A stretch of DNA of 64,000 nt, from the NCBI RefSeq assembly GCF_009649735.1, contig NZ_WJNH01000012.1, positions 1-64,000 of the forward strand, in the 5' to 3' direction. Every line of letters starts with the position of its first letter. Positions within the stretch are counted from its first letter, which is position 1. This document shows positions 17,136-26,272 of this stretch, piece by piece. A program made the translations under genes and the position numbers. Origin of the DNA: Salinibacillus xinjiangensis. GTDB lineage: Bacteria > Bacillota > Bacilli > Bacillales > Alkalibacillaceae. The notes beneath the pieces are model-generated. The model was not told the origin of the DNA. It ran no database searches and saw only the letters and a list, made by a program, of their open reading frames with translations.

Positions 17136-17140
17136 GAAAA

Positions 17141-17170
17141 AAACACACGAGCCTATCAACTCGTGTGTTT
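17141..17170 (-). terminator. terminator of the ferredoxin reductase transcript
   Basis: An 11-bp stem aaacacacgag/ctcgtgtgttt with an 8-nt loop and a T7 tail on the minus strand, just after the stop of the minus-strand gene. Confidence 0.9.
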
Positions 17171-17181
17171 CTGCATAAAAT

Positions 17182-18186
17182 TCATTCCGAAAAATCCATA
17201 TTCGTCGAAAACAAATGCGCAAGCTCCTCCTTAGGATGAATATGCAGCTTAGCACTGTTCACTGCAATAGGTCCTTCATTAAACCCGCCCGCAATTAACG
17301 GAAGTTTGTTCTCAAAATTGGCGATGTCCCCAACCGCGAATATCCCTGGAATGGTCGTGGCCATTTCCTGGTCGACCTGCACGCTACCATTTTTCATTTT
17401 CATGCCCCACTCAGCAATAGGACCAAGGTCGATTTCAAATCCATGGTTGACGATAACCGCATCAACGGACAACTGCTCCGTTTCCTTCGTTTCCACGTTT
17501 TGAATGGTTACCGTCTCAACATGCCCCTCTTTACCTGCTAGTTCTTCAATGACATAAGGGGTCTTCACATCAACAGATGAATTTTTCATTTTGGTAATGT
17601 TGCTCTCAATTCCTTTAAAATCTGTCTTTCGGTAAATCAATGTTACCTTTTCCGCAATAGGCTCAAGCTCATTAGCCCAGTCCACAGCAGAGTTTCCACC
17701 ACCTGAAATTAACACATGCTTTCCACGATAATGCTCGAGTCGTTTAATCGTATAATCTAGGTTATTTTCTTCAAATTGACTGGCATTGGGCAAATCTAGT
17801 TTGACCGATTTCAACGTACCAAATCCGGTTGCGAGAATAATGGTTCGGGTGTGATGTTTCGCCCCATTGTCGTTCGTTAGGGTAAAGGTGCCATCATCGT
17901 GTTGTTCGAGGTGCATGCACTGCTCCCCCAACACAACGGTCGGGTCAAATGTCATCGCCTGTTCAATGAGCTGCTCGGTCAGTTTTTCCCCTGAAATGCT
18001 TGGGATTCCTCCAATATCGCGAATGATTTTTTCTGGATAAAAGTACGGAACCTTTCCCCCTAAAAACGGTAGATATTCGATAATTTTTGTTTTCATTTCA
18101 CGCATTCCACTATAAAACGCGGTAAACAAGCCGACAGGTCCTCCGCCGATAATGGTTACGTCATAGAGTTCGTCTTGATGGGTCAT
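17182..18186 (-). CDS. ferredoxin--NADP+ reductase, YumC type
   Basis: A 334-residue flavoprotein of the thioredoxin-reductase-like FNR group: FAD motif 'DVTIIGGGPVGLFTAFYSGMR', 'LPFLGGKVPYFYPEK', second dinucleotide motif 'HVLISGGGNSAVDWANEL', and 'PGIFAVGDIANFENKLPLIAGGF'. It has no CxxC, which separates it from thioredoxin reductase. The start at 18186 is preferred over 18192 because it puts AGGAGG 8 nt away. It is the third gene behind two iron-siderophore permeases, so it may supply electrons for iron release (inference). Confidence 0.88.
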   Translation of the reverse strand: MTHQDELYDVTIIGGGPVGLFTAFYSGMREMKTKIIEYLPFLGGKVPYFYPEKIIRDIGGIPSISGEKLTEQLIEQAMTFDPTVVLGEQCMHLEQHDDGTFTLTNDNGAKHHTRTIILATGFGTLKSVKLDLPNASQFEENNLDYTIKRLEHYRGKHVLISGGGNSAVDWANELEPIAEKVTLIYRKTDFKGIESNITKMKNSSVDVKTPYVIEELAGKEGHVETVTIQNVETKETEQLSVDAVIVNHGFEIDLGPIAEWGMKMKNGSVQVDQEMATTIPGIFAVGDIANFENKLPLIAGGFNEGPIAVNSAKLHIHPKEELAHLFSTNMDFSE

Positions 18187-18204
18187 GGACATGGCCTCCT
18201 TGGT

Positions 18205-19221
18205 TTACTTGGTTTTCATTAATAGATAGACAAAATAGGGTGCACTTAAAATAGAAACGACAATGCCAACTGGAATCTGAGTTGGCGTTAGCAGATTTTT
18301 TCCGATGGTGTCTGCAACCATCAAGAGTAAAGCACCGGTTAATGTTGAAATCGGGATGACGTATTGGTGCAAGGGCCCAATAATTTTCCGCGTAATATGT
18401 GGCACGACGAGTCCTAAAAAGGCTATCGCACCACCCGCAGCCACACTTGCTCCAGCTAAGGCAACCGCAATAATGAGTAGAATTCGTCGCTCTTTTTCAA
18501 CCTTTGATCCTAAGCCTGCTGCCACTTCATCGCCTAATGTGATGACATTTAGGGCGTTTGATTTGTGAAGTGCATAAGGAATGAGAATGAACAACCACGG
18601 CAATAACGCAAGCACAAACATCCAGCTAGCATTCCAGATGTCCCCAGACAGCCAGACGGTCGCTTGGCGGAAGTCCTGTGGGTTCATTTTCAGCTGAAAA
18701 ATAATTAAAGCGGCGCTAAATCCGGCATTGACCCCAATCCCAACAAGGACGAGCCGAATCGGATTAATGCCTTTTTTCCAGGCAATTGAATAAATTAAAA
18801 TAGCCGCAAACAACGCACCGACCAATGCAAATAAAGGCATCATGAAAATAGATGCAGTTGAATTGAACGTGTCTTGAAAAAAGAATATAAATAACACAAC
18901 CGCAAGACCTGCTCCTGTATTGATTCCGAGAATTCCAGGGTCAGCTAAATCGTTCTGGGTGACTCCTTGTAAAATAACCCCGGACACAGACAGCATGGCG
19001 CCAATGAGAATGGCCAAAACAATGCCAGGTAAGCGAAAGTCAAATAGTACAAGTTCTTGTTTGTCTGTTCCCTGATTCATCAGCGTTTTGATGACTTCCA
19101 TCGGAGAGATGTTGATCACGCCCGTACTTAGGGTCACAAAGAACATGACGATAATCAATAATATAAGTACTAGAATAATTCCTACAAAACGGCTAGGTCT
19201 CTTTTTATGTTCAGTATTCAT
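18205..19221 (-). CDS. FecCD-family iron-siderophore ABC permease
   Basis: A 338-residue permease with about 9-10 membrane helices. Family marks are 'LVLFDFRLPGIVLAILIGAMLSVSGVILQGVTQNDLADPGILGINTGAGLAV' and 'GAIAFLGLVVPHITRKIIGPLHQYVIPIS'. It overlaps the end of the upstream permease gene by 4 nt (ATGA arrangement), so the two are translationally coupled and form the heterodimeric channel. No ATPase gene is in the cluster; it probably shares one encoded elsewhere, as in B. subtilis YusV systems. Confidence 0.92.
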   Translation of the reverse strand: MNTEHKKRPSRFVGIILVLILLIIVMFFVTLSTGVINISPMEVIKTLMNQGTDKQELVLFDFRLPGIVLAILIGAMLSVSGVILQGVTQNDLADPGILGINTGAGLAVVLFIFFFQDTFNSTASIFMMPLFALVGALFAAILIYSIAWKKGINPIRLVLVGIGVNAGFSAALIIFQLKMNPQDFRQATVWLSGDIWNASWMFVLALLPWLFILIPYALHKSNALNVITLGDEVAAGLGSKVEKERRILLIIAVALAGASVAAGGAIAFLGLVVPHITRKIIGPLHQYVIPISTLTGALLLMVADTIGKNLLTPTQIPVGIVVSILSAPYFVYLLMKTK

Positions 19222-20234
19222 GATTTTTCACCCCCACTACCACGTGCCAGATACAAGAAGAATGGAACTCCAATCAGCGATGTGACGGCCCCAACTGGTG
19301 TCTCAAATGGGGCATTGATGAGTCGTGATACCACATCTGATAGTACGAGTAAAAGCGCACCAAACAAGGCAGAGGAGGGGATGATCCAACGATAGTTTGT
19401 CCCTACAATAAAGCGGGTCAAATGGGGAACAATAAGTCCAAGAAACCCAATGACACCTGCAACAGATACGGCTGCTCCGGTTAAAATTAAAACAGATATG
19501 ATGCCAAGAACTTTAACTAAAAAGCTGTTTTGGCCAAGACCTGCTGCAACGTCTTCGCCTAAGTTTAAAACGGTAATGGAATGGGCAATCATAAGGGCAA
19601 TTACCATTCCAATCGCTCCGGATATCAGTAAAACCTGAATCGAAGTCCAATTCGTACCAGCTAATCCACCAGCTAGCCAGAATCCGAGTTGTTTTTCGAG
19701 TTGAAAATGCAACGCTAGTATATTGGATAAGGAACTAAGCATTGTTCCAATGGCCACACCAGCTAAAGCTAACTTCGCAGGGGTGAGACCACTTGCGGAA
19801 AAAGAACCCACCATAAAAACGAGAACAACCGCAACACCCGCACCGACAAACGAGGCAACCGTCTGTCCAAAATTCGTAGCAGCGGGAAAAAAAGCTAGCA
19901 CAATCACGAGTGCGAATGCTGCACCATGTGTAACCCCCATGATGGATGGGGAAGCCAGCGGATTTCGGGTCATGCCTTGCATAATCGCACCTGAAACCGC
20001 CAAGAACGCTCCGACTAATGCTGCTGCAATCGCTCGGGGCAACCGCAGCTCCTGAATGACCTGGTGGGAGGTCAGATTTTGATCAAAATTCACAATGGCT
20101 TGCCACACTGTTGATAGTTGAATCTCAACGGCACCAAAAGCAACCGAGAGGCCAATCGCAAACAGTAGGATGATGAGTGTGACGATATTTACAATGATTT
20201 TTAACGTTGTTGATCTGTGTATAAAAGATAGCAT
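19218..20234 (-). CDS. FecCD-family iron-siderophore ABC permease
   Basis: A 338-residue partner permease: 'LRLPRAIAAALVGAFLAVSGAIMQGMTRNPLASPSIMGVTHGAAFAL' and 'GVIGFLGLIVPHLTRFIVGTNYRWIIPSSALFGALLLVLSD'. It is divergent from the substrate-binding lipoprotein at 20426 and shares the intergenic region holding a Fur box. Closest by layout to YfiZ/YfhA-type hydroxamate or citrate-hydroxamate siderophore uptake. Confidence 0.92.
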   Translation of the reverse strand: MLSFIHRSTTLKIIVNIVTLIILLFAIGLSVAFGAVEIQLSTVWQAIVNFDQNLTSHQVIQELRLPRAIAAALVGAFLAVSGAIMQGMTRNPLASPSIMGVTHGAAFALVIVLAFFPAATNFGQTVASFVGAGVAVVLVFMVGSFSASGLTPAKLALAGVAIGTMLSSLSNILALHFQLEKQLGFWLAGGLAGTNWTSIQVLLISGAIGMVIALMIAHSITVLNLGEDVAAGLGQNSFLVKVLGIISVLILTGAAVSVAGVIGFLGLIVPHLTRFIVGTNYRWIIPSSALFGALLLVLSDVVSRLINAPFETPVGAVTSLIGVPFFLYLARGSGGEKS

Positions 20235-20351
20235 GCTTTCTCCTGCTCCTAAATGAATTTCTATTTATGTATGACTGATTCCATATGGGTCATAGGAAAA
20301 CTTCCTTAATTATAAAGTTTTTCCTAACATGTCGCAATTGTTGAAAAGCAA

Positions 20352-20385
20352 TTGACAAATTAGATGAAAATGATTATCATTACCA
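20352..20385 (+). promoter_or_regulatory. promoter with overlapping Fur box
   Basis: TTGACA (20352-20357), 17-nt spacer, TATCAT (20375-20380). The spacer and -10 are covered by 'atgaaaatgattatcatta', matching the Bacillus Fur consensus TGATAATNATTATCA closely. Iron-bound Fur here should block the lipoprotein gene and probably the divergent permeases. Confidence 0.85.
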
Positions 20386-20425
20386 TTGTCAATAGTTAGT
20401 ATAGCATATATAGGGGGCATACATA

Positions 20426-21385
20426 ATGAGAATTTGTAGATATTTTTTAACCATTGGATTATTAGCTTTGATTCTGTTATTAGCTGCCTGCGGTGGAGAA
20501 AATGAAGATTCTGGTTCTGAGTCTGCAGACAATAGTGACGAACAAAACATAGAGGTCACACTGGACAGTCAACAGGGTGAAGTGACCCTTCCGACGGATG
20601 CCGAGGCGATCATGGCTCCGTACCATGAGGATGCATTAGTGGCGTTAGGTGTTACGCCAGTTGCCAAGTGGGCGATTGGGGAAAGTATACAGGACTATTT
20701 GGAAGAGGATTTAAAGGACGTTCCGAAAATCGAATGGAACATGCCGCTTGAACAAGTGCTAAATCATAGTCCAGACTTAATCATCCTAGAGCACGGGCTC
20801 GACAGCTACGAAGGAACCTATGAAGACTATAAAAAAATTGCGCCAACCTATGTGATGAAAGAAGAAGTTACGAATGACTGGCGTAAACAAATCGAAGTGT
20901 TCGGCAAAATCCTTGGCAAGGAAGACAAGGCTGAGCAAGTGATGAACCAATACAATGAAAAAGTAAAAAGTGCAAAAGAGGAAATAAACAATGCCATTGG
21001 CAATGAAACAGTCGCAGCGATTTGGGCAACTGGCAACCAATTCTTCCTATTTGAAGAAAATCGCCACAGTGCAGAAGTGCTTTATTCTGAATTAGGTGTT
21101 CAAGCGCCTGAGCTGGTGCAAAGCTTAAGTGGTGATGTAGAAGCCCAGTGGAATCCGATCTCCCTAGAAAAACTTTCTGAATTAAAAGCTGATCACGTAT
21201 TCTTGTTGGCATCTGAAGGTGAACAAGGGATTGAAACCTTAGAAAACAGCTCCGTTTGGCAAAGCACACCTGCAGCAGAAAATGATCAAGTGTATGTGTT
21301 GAACGACCCTAGTAACTGGACAAATAAAGGTTTAATTGCTGCTGAGAAGACGATTGATGATTTATTGGAGTTTTTAGTGAAGTAA
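20426..21385 (+). CDS. iron-siderophore substrate-binding lipoprotein
   Basis: A 319-residue lipoprotein: signal peptide with lipobox LLAAC, short acidic linker, then a two-lobed binding domain of the FepB/YfiY type ('APYHEDALVALGVTPVAKW', 'PLEQVLNHSPDLIILEHG', 'FGKILGKEDKAEQVMNQYNEKVK', 'NPISLEKLSELKADHVFLL'). It catches the ferric siderophore outside the cell for the divergent permease pair. A Fur box sits in its promoter. Confidence 0.92.
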   Translation: MRICRYFLTIGLLALILLLAACGGENEDSGSESADNSDEQNIEVTLDSQQGEVTLPTDAEAIMAPYHEDALVALGVTPVAKWAIGESIQDYLEEDLKDVPKIEWNMPLEQVLNHSPDLIILEHGLDSYEGTYEDYKKIAPTYVMKEEVTNDWRKQIEVFGKILGKEDKAEQVMNQYNEKVKSAKEEINNAIGNETVAAIWATGNQFFLFEENRHSAEVLYSELGVQAPELVQSLSGDVEAQWNPISLEKLSELKADHVFLLASEGEQGIETLENSSVWQSTPAAENDQVYVLNDPSNWTNKGLIAAEKTIDDLLEFLVK

Positions 21386-21395
21386 ATTAGGTGAG

Positions 21396-21429
21396 GCGTC
21401 GCAACTATTATGGTTGCGGCGTTTTTTTT
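21396..21429 (+). terminator. terminator of the siderophore-binding protein gene
   Basis: Stem cgtcgcaac/gttgcggcg (one G-T pair) and a T8 tail. Confidence 0.9.
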
Positions 21430-21656
21430 GTAGGCTGATTTGCTAGGGTGTTTGGGGAGGGGATGGGAATATTATCTTATAATGAAACCTATAAAAAGAG
21501 CTTTCCGTATTAAAATGGATCCGGCTCTCTTGGATTAGTTACCTATATCTTCTATTGATATCTAGGACTCCTCCTTGTTATAATAAGTTTTCATGGCTCC
21601 CCTGTAATCAGGGATGAGCGGGTAGGGAGAGGGATATTAATAGAAGGTCGTTAAAA

Positions 21657-22955
21657 ATGAATAAATGGTTCAATCAATTTTTTCAGCTCGACACGAATGG
21701 AACGACGTTGAAGAGAGAAGTTTTTGCTGGGATGATTGGTTTTTTCACGATTGTTTACATTATTGCCGTTAACTCACTCATTTTATCTGAGGCAGGAATT
21801 CCACTTGAAGCGGCGATTCTGGCAACGATTTTAATATCGTTTGTAGGCTGTTTGATTATGGGATTTTGGGCAAATGTTCCAATTATTTTAGTTCCAGGTA
21901 TGGGGATTAACGCGCTGTTCGCCTATACAATGGTTGAATCGATGGGGTTGACATGGCAGGAGGCCTTGGCGGTCGTTTTTGTTTCCGGCTTGATTTTTGC
22001 GGCGCTCGCTTTTTCACGTTTTGCCAAAACCTTAAGTGAATCCATTCCCCAATCATTGAAGGAAGCCATTACAGTTGGCCTTGGCTTATTTTTAATGTTA
22101 ATTGGACTTGAAAAGGGCGGCATAGTGGAAAAGGGAACCAACTCAATTATTGCGCTCGGAGATCTTGGGGACCCACATGTTCTGGCCACAGTTCTCACCT
22201 TTCTGATTGCAATCATTCTTTTCCTCCGTAATGTTCCAGGAAATCTATTGATTACGGTTGTGGCCGGAACGATGATTGCGTGGGCGTTTGGATTGATAGA
22301 GTCTCCAACTGGAGGAGAGCAGCAGCTAGCTAGTTCGGATTATTTAGAAGTATTTGGGGCTATGTCATTTGAAAGTATATTCTCCATGACGTTTTGGGTT
22401 GCAGTGTTTTCACTTACGATGGTCTTAGTTTTTGAAAATATTGGCTTAGTTCATGGGCATGTGAACTTTATTAAAAGACCAGAACAATTTTCACGCGCAT
22501 TCCAGGCGAGCTCGATTTCGGCGCTCCTCTCAGGAATTTTCGGCACGAGTCCTACCGTATCAACCGTGGAAAGTACAGCAAGCATGACAGCAGGTGGTCG
22601 TACAGGTTTAACCACAATCACAACAGGGCTGTTATTTTTGCTTTCCATCTTTTTTATTCCGGTGATTAAGCTAATCCCAAATAGTGCGATTGCGCCAATT
22701 TTGATCATCATCGGGAGCTTAATGCTTCAAAATATCCGTAACCTGGATTTGAAGGATATGAGTGAGAGCTTCCCAGCCTTCATCATTATTGCGCTCATTC
22801 CGTTCACTTACAGCATTGCTGATGGGATTGCAATTGGTTTTATTTTATATCCAATTTTAAAAATATCCATCGGAAAGGCAAAGGAAGTGTCATTTGCGCT
22901 TTATATTATCGCGGCATTATTCCTTGTTAATTTTGTCTTTCATGTGGTAGGTTAA
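21657..22955 (+). CDS. NCS2-family purine permease (guanine/hypoxanthine type)
   Basis: A 432-residue permease of the AzgA-like branch of NCS2: 'REVFAGMIGFFTIVYIIAVNSLILSEAGIP', 'VPGMGINALFAYT', 'ALLSGIFGTSPTVSTVESTASMTAGGRTGLTTI', and 'KDMSESFPAFIIIALIPFTYSIADGI'. These are typical of PbuG/PbuO transporters of hypoxanthine, guanine or adenine. A promoter-like TATAAT lies near 21580. I checked the roughly 270-nt leader for a purine riboswitch and did not recognise one. Confidence 0.9.
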   Translation: MNKWFNQFFQLDTNGTTLKREVFAGMIGFFTIVYIIAVNSLILSEAGIPLEAAILATILISFVGCLIMGFWANVPIILVPGMGINALFAYTMVESMGLTWQEALAVVFVSGLIFAALAFSRFAKTLSESIPQSLKEAITVGLGLFLMLIGLEKGGIVEKGTNSIIALGDLGDPHVLATVLTFLIAIILFLRNVPGNLLITVVAGTMIAWAFGLIESPTGGEQQLASSDYLEVFGAMSFESIFSMTFWVAVFSLTMVLVFENIGLVHGHVNFIKRPEQFSRAFQASSISALLSGIFGTSPTVSTVESTASMTAGGRTGLTTITTGLLFLLSIFFIPVIKLIPNSAIAPILIIIGSLMLQNIRNLDLKDMSESFPAFIIIALIPFTYSIADGIAIGFILYPILKISIGKAKEVSFALYIIAALFLVNFVFHVVG

Positions 22956-22965
22956 TAGAAAGTTT

Positions 22966-23000
22966 AGGGGGAGTGGTTTGCTGACTACTCCCCCTTTCTT
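22966..23000 (+). terminator. terminator of the purine permease gene
   Basis: Stem agggggagt/actccccct (22966-22974 with 22987-22995) followed by ttctt. Confidence 0.85.
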
Positions 23001-23006
23001 GCATCG

Positions 23007-23155
23007 TCAAAGTATCTTTTTAAGGCAATCACGATTTTATGAAAGCAATTTTTAGATTTTCTTTTCAAAACGTCCTCGTGAGTGGCAATCGAGCGCTCAG
23101 ATAAGCAATTCATTTCATACTAGGTTCAATAAAATTTGCTAACGAAAAGCAAGTT
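23007..23155. repeat. intergenic array, core GCAAT about every 20 bp
   Basis: In the convergent gap between the permease and the transpeptidase gene, the core gcaat(t/c) begins at 23025, 23045, 23085 and 23105. Weaker forms lie at 23065 (tcaaaa) and 23126 (tcaat). Spacing is 20-21 bp with variable sequence between. No ORF with a ribosome site is seen. Confidence 0.45.
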
Positions 23156-23246
23156 TCATGAAAAGAAAAAAGAGTCAATTTATGAATAAAAAGAACAATC
23201 CCCATTTACTTGCACCTTATTGCGTCAACTCAGTTTTGCGCAAATA

Positions 23247-23741
23247 CTAAGGATGAATCGTAACCCTAGTGCCAATCGGTATCATACTCGCTAACTCCTC
23301 AACATCATGATTATACATACGAATACAACCCCTCGAGACCGCCTTCCCAATGGAGCTTGGGTTATTCGTGCCGTGAATTCCATAGTGCTCCTTCGATAAG
23401 CTCATCCACATCGTTCCAAATGGCCCACCAGGATTGGGGGCTTTATTAATAATGATAAAATCTCCTACAGGCGTCCCATGCAACATTCGTCCCACTGCAA
23501 TGGGATATTCCTTCTGCAACCCCCCATTTCGTAACAACTGAAGTCGTCTATTATTAACGGAAACATCTATTTGATAGGGAAGGGTATTTGGATCTGGAAA
23601 TCCTGGAATGACGATGGTTTGACCAGGGTAAATGACATTGGGATTGATTCCAGGGTTGGCAGCTATAATTTCCGCGAGTGGTTTTCGATAGTCCTGAGAG
23701 ATTTGTGACAGTGTTTCCCCTGTCTTGATTGTATGAATCAA
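23247..23741 (-). CDS. L,D-transpeptidase with LysM domain (YkuD type)
   Basis: A 164-residue protein: an N-terminal LysM module ('[44 protein letters not shown]', residues about 2-47), then a YkuD catalytic domain ending in the active-site '[28 protein letters not shown]' (HGTxx...SRGCIRM with the catalytic Cys). It cross-links peptidoglycan through L,D bonds. There is no signal peptide, as in B. subtilis YkuD, a spore protein. TTG at 23741 is taken as the start because AAGGAGG is 8 nt before it; a GTG further up would overlap that site. Confidence 0.9.
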   Translation of the reverse strand: MIHTIKTGETLSQISQDYRKPLAEIIAANPGINPNVIYPGQTIVIPGFPDPNTLPYQIDVSVNNRRLQLLRNGGLQKEYPIAVGRMLHGTPVGDFIIINKAPNPGGPFGTMWMSLSKEHYGIHGTNNPSSIGKAVSRGCIRMYNHDVEELASMIPIGTRVTIHP

Positions 23742-23841
23742 TGTTAACACCTCCTTAAGATATAGGTATGGCTAGAGGAGCGACTAGTGCCTGTTTTTTA
23801 CGATGTGTAAAGTTGTTGGGGGAAGTGGTTTATGAACGTAG

Positions 23842-23881
23842 AAAAATCCCTCCTGCACCTTTGATACAGAGAGGGATTTTT
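23842..23881. terminator. bidirectional terminator-like hairpin
   Basis: An 11-bp stem aaaaatccctc/gagggattttt with an 18-nt loop and T/A runs on both strands. It lies upstream of the transpeptidase gene and downstream of the minus-strand genes at 23917-24369. Confidence 0.8.
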
Positions 23882-23916
23882 GTATGGATATACGTTAAGC
23901 GGACTTACTGCTTCTG

Positions 23917-24022
23917 TTAGAAATAATCCAAAAAAGCTGTAAAGATTTCCATTCCTTGGTACGTGAAAAAAGATACATCCGTTAAAGAAAAAAACGCAAT
24001 CATAATGATTCTAAAATAGCAT
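23917..24022 (-). pseudogene. possible small membrane protein with an early frame break
   Basis: On the minus strand AAGGAGGG stands 7 nt before an ATG (24020-24022) that hits TAG after three codons. One frame over, a hydrophobic peptide continues: IIMIAFFSLTDVSFFTYQG, then MEIFTAFLDYF and stop. Either a 28-residue protein starts at ATG 24003 without a good site, or a one-base error separates the site from the frame. Low certainty. Confidence 0.3.
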
Positions 24023-24048
24023 TTGGATACCCTCCTTATGAAAGAGAA

Positions 24049-24369
24049 CTAAATATTCATTTTCATAGGAGAAGGAATCACATAATTCGACTGATAAAAT
24101 ATCGGTGTCACCCATCTTTTCTCACTAGGTACATATGTTAAGGAAGTGTAGAGCAGCTTATCATGAATAGTAATTAACTGAAGGGTTAAAGCAGGTTTTC
24201 CTAAAGTGAATTTTAATTTTTCGCTATCTTCAAATTGGAGTGAATCAGTTACACCTTGATGTAATAGTAAATTATCATCAGCTGGTTTACTTAGGCTATG
24301 ATCATGTACATAGATTGACAAAATGAAACTAATCAGGAAAATGGTAGCCATGGCTAACAATCTATACAT
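24049..24369 (-). CDS. small secreted or membrane-anchored protein of unknown function
   Basis: A 106-residue protein with an N-terminal hydrophobic segment ('YRLLAMATIFLISFILSIYV', residues 2-21) without a lipobox or clear cleavage site. A short extracellular-looking domain follows, with strand-like patches ('LKFTLGKPALTLQLITIHDKLLYTSLTYVP'). ATG at 24369 is chosen because AAAGGTG lies 9-10 nt upstream. I do not recognise the family. Confidence 0.6.
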   Translation of the reverse strand: MYRLLAMATIFLISFILSIYVHDHSLSKPADDNLLLHQGVTDSLQFEDSEKLKFTLGKPALTLQLITIHDKLLYTSLTYVPSEKRWVTPIFYQSNYVIPSPMKMNI

Positions 24370-24687
24370 GAATATCACACACCTTTATGACCTTAATCAA
24401 TTTTATGCCACAAATAAAATGATTAAAACCTTATCAATAAAAAATATCTTAACAAATCAATATTACTTTTTAAACATGAATAGTCCTGTCTAAGTTTCTA
24501 TTAACAAAAACCCTACAGTTGAAGGGTTATGAAGTGCTAAAACATTTATAAATCGCTATAATAGTAGTATCACATAATATTAATAAGAATAAAAAATGTT
24601 CATAAATTAACAAAGACAAGTATTCCTATCCAATATTGATAGGTAACAAAAATAATAGAAACACGACAACATGGAAGGATTGTTTTC

Positions 24688-26124
24688 ATGGGAATTATTG
24701 GTCCATTATTATTTTTACTCTCAGTGATGCTGATCATTGGTGTATTAGCTACGAAGTTCTCTTCTCGATTAGGGCTACCTTCCTTAATTCTTTTCTTAAT
24801 TGCGGGGATGCTCCTCAACCAATTTATCTATTTTGACAATGTTGAACTCACCCAATTCATCGGGATTTTGGCCTTGATTATTATCCTGTTTGAAGGGGGT
24901 ACACAGACGAAATGGGGTAGAATTCGCCCTGTTTTAGGTCCAGCCATATCGCTCGCGACTCTTGGCGTGTTTTTGACCACCTTGGGAACGGGCGTTGCAG
25001 CCATGCACATTTTGGATTTTTCCTTGCTAGAGGGGCTGCTTTTAGGAGCCATTGTCGGATCAACGGACGCGGCTGCTGTCTTTTCCGTACTGGGAAATAA
25101 AAACTTCAATAAGCGACTCACAGCAACACTTGAAGCGGAGTCTGGCTCCAACGACCCGATGGCGGTTTTTTTGACAATTACCTTAATTGAATTAACCCAA
25201 ATTCCTGACATGTCGATTTGGGGAGCTATTGGAAACCTATTTTTACAAATGGGACTAGGACTTGGTCTAGGTTTAGTCCTAGGGAAGGCTACAGTTGGAC
25301 TAATAAACAACATTAAGCTTGATATTTCCGGTCTATACCCTGTGCTTGCCATGGGAGCAGCTGTTTTTACTTACGCGACAGCAGATTTTTTTGGCGGTAG
25401 TGGGTTGCTCGCTGTTTATGTTATGGCGGTGTTTGTTGGGAACAGCGATTTAACCTACCGTTTCTCCATTTTACGGTTCAACGAAGGTTTCGCGCTGATG
25501 ATGCAAATTGTCATGTTTACCCTGCTCGGACTCCTCGTCTTTCCTAAGGAATTGACATCAGTAGTCTGGGAAGGCATTCTCATTGCGCTCATCTTAATGT
25601 TCGTAGCCCGTCCCATTGCTGTATTTATCAGCACATCGTTTATGAAATTTAATGTAAAACAAAAGCTGTTTATCTCATGGGCTGGACTAAAAGGAGCCGT
25701 TCCAATCGTATTGGCTACCTATCCTACCATGGCCGATTTAGAAAATCACAGTCTAATATTCAACACAGTCTTTTTCGTTGTGTTATTTTCTGCTTTAATC
25801 CAAGGAAGTACATTGACGTGGCTGGCGGAAAAGCTGAACCTAACAGGTGATGATGACAATGGCCTGACAAGTATCGAATTAATCAACCTAGGAAACACAG
25901 ACTCAGAAATTATGAAGGTTACCATGCCCAAAGATTCTCCAGCAATTGGCATGACTTTAGTAAATTTAGAATTACCTGAAGACACCTTAATCATCGGCAT
26001 CACGCGCGATCGAAAATTATTGACTCCGACCGGATCGTCTGTGATTGAAAAAGGGGATACCCTATATGTACTAAGCGAGAAGGAACATCGTAGGAAGGCG
26101 AAGAAGGTACTGCTTGGGGTGTAA
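24688..26124 (+). CDS. potassium/proton antiporter, CPA1 family with TrkA-C domain
   Basis: A 478-residue NhaP2/CvrA-like exchanger with about 12-13 membrane helices. Key segments are 'LIIILFEGGTQTKW', 'GAIVGSTDAAAVFSVLG', and 'EAESGSNDPMAVFLT' with the ND ion-binding pair. 'SWAGLKGAVPIVLATYP' follows, and a cytosolic TrkA-C (RCK-C) regulatory domain covers about residues 405-478 ('PAIGMTLVNLELPEDTLIIGITRDRKLLTPTGSSVIEKGDTLYVLS'). It likely exports K+ (or Na+) and responds to a nucleotide such as c-di-AMP through the C-domain, as in B. subtilis KhtU/CpaA-type systems (family knowledge, not shown here). Confidence 0.9.
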   Translation: MGIIGPLLFLLSVMLIIGVLATKFSSRLGLPSLILFLIAGMLLNQFIYFDNVELTQFIGILALIIILFEGGTQTKWGRIRPVLGPAISLATLGVFLTTLGTGVAAMHILDFSLLEGLLLGAIVGSTDAAAVFSVLGNKNFNKRLTATLEAESGSNDPMAVFLTITLIELTQIPDMSIWGAIGNLFLQMGLGLGLGLVLGKATVGLINNIKLDISGLYPVLAMGAAVFTYATADFFGGSGLLAVYVMAVFVGNSDLTYRFSILRFNEGFALMMQIVMFTLLGLLVFPKELTSVVWEGILIALILMFVARPIAVFISTSFMKFNVKQKLFISWAGLKGAVPIVLATYPTMADLENHSLIFNTVFFVVLFSALIQGSTLTWLAEKLNLTGDDDNGLTSIELINLGNTDSEIMKVTMPKDSPAIGMTLVNLELPEDTLIIGITRDRKLLTPTGSSVIEKGDTLYVLSEKEHRRKAKKVLLGV

Positions 26125-26135
26125 TCGTTTGGAGC

Positions 26136-26175
26136 AAAAAAGGCGTTATTGGAATTTTCCAATGGCGCCTTTTTG
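26136..26175 (+). terminator. terminator of the antiporter gene
   Basis: Imperfect long stem aaaaaggcg-tt-attgg / ccaat-gg-cgccttttt with a TTTT tail. Confidence 0.85.
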
Positions 26176-26272
26176 TTTTAGAAAATAAAGGAAAATGGAT
26201 ACCCTTTCCGAATATAGTAATAAAGACAACCAAGTTATTTGCGGAAATCCAATATTCGGAAGGGGAAAAGGA

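Noticed and set aside
21430-21656. Purine riboswitch ahead of the NCS2 permease
   Set aside because: None of the conserved loop sequences of the purine aptamer are present; only a promoter-like TATAAT and short hairpins are seen.
22996-23246. A 22-codon frame starting near 23181
   Set aside because: No ribosome site; composition not protein-like.
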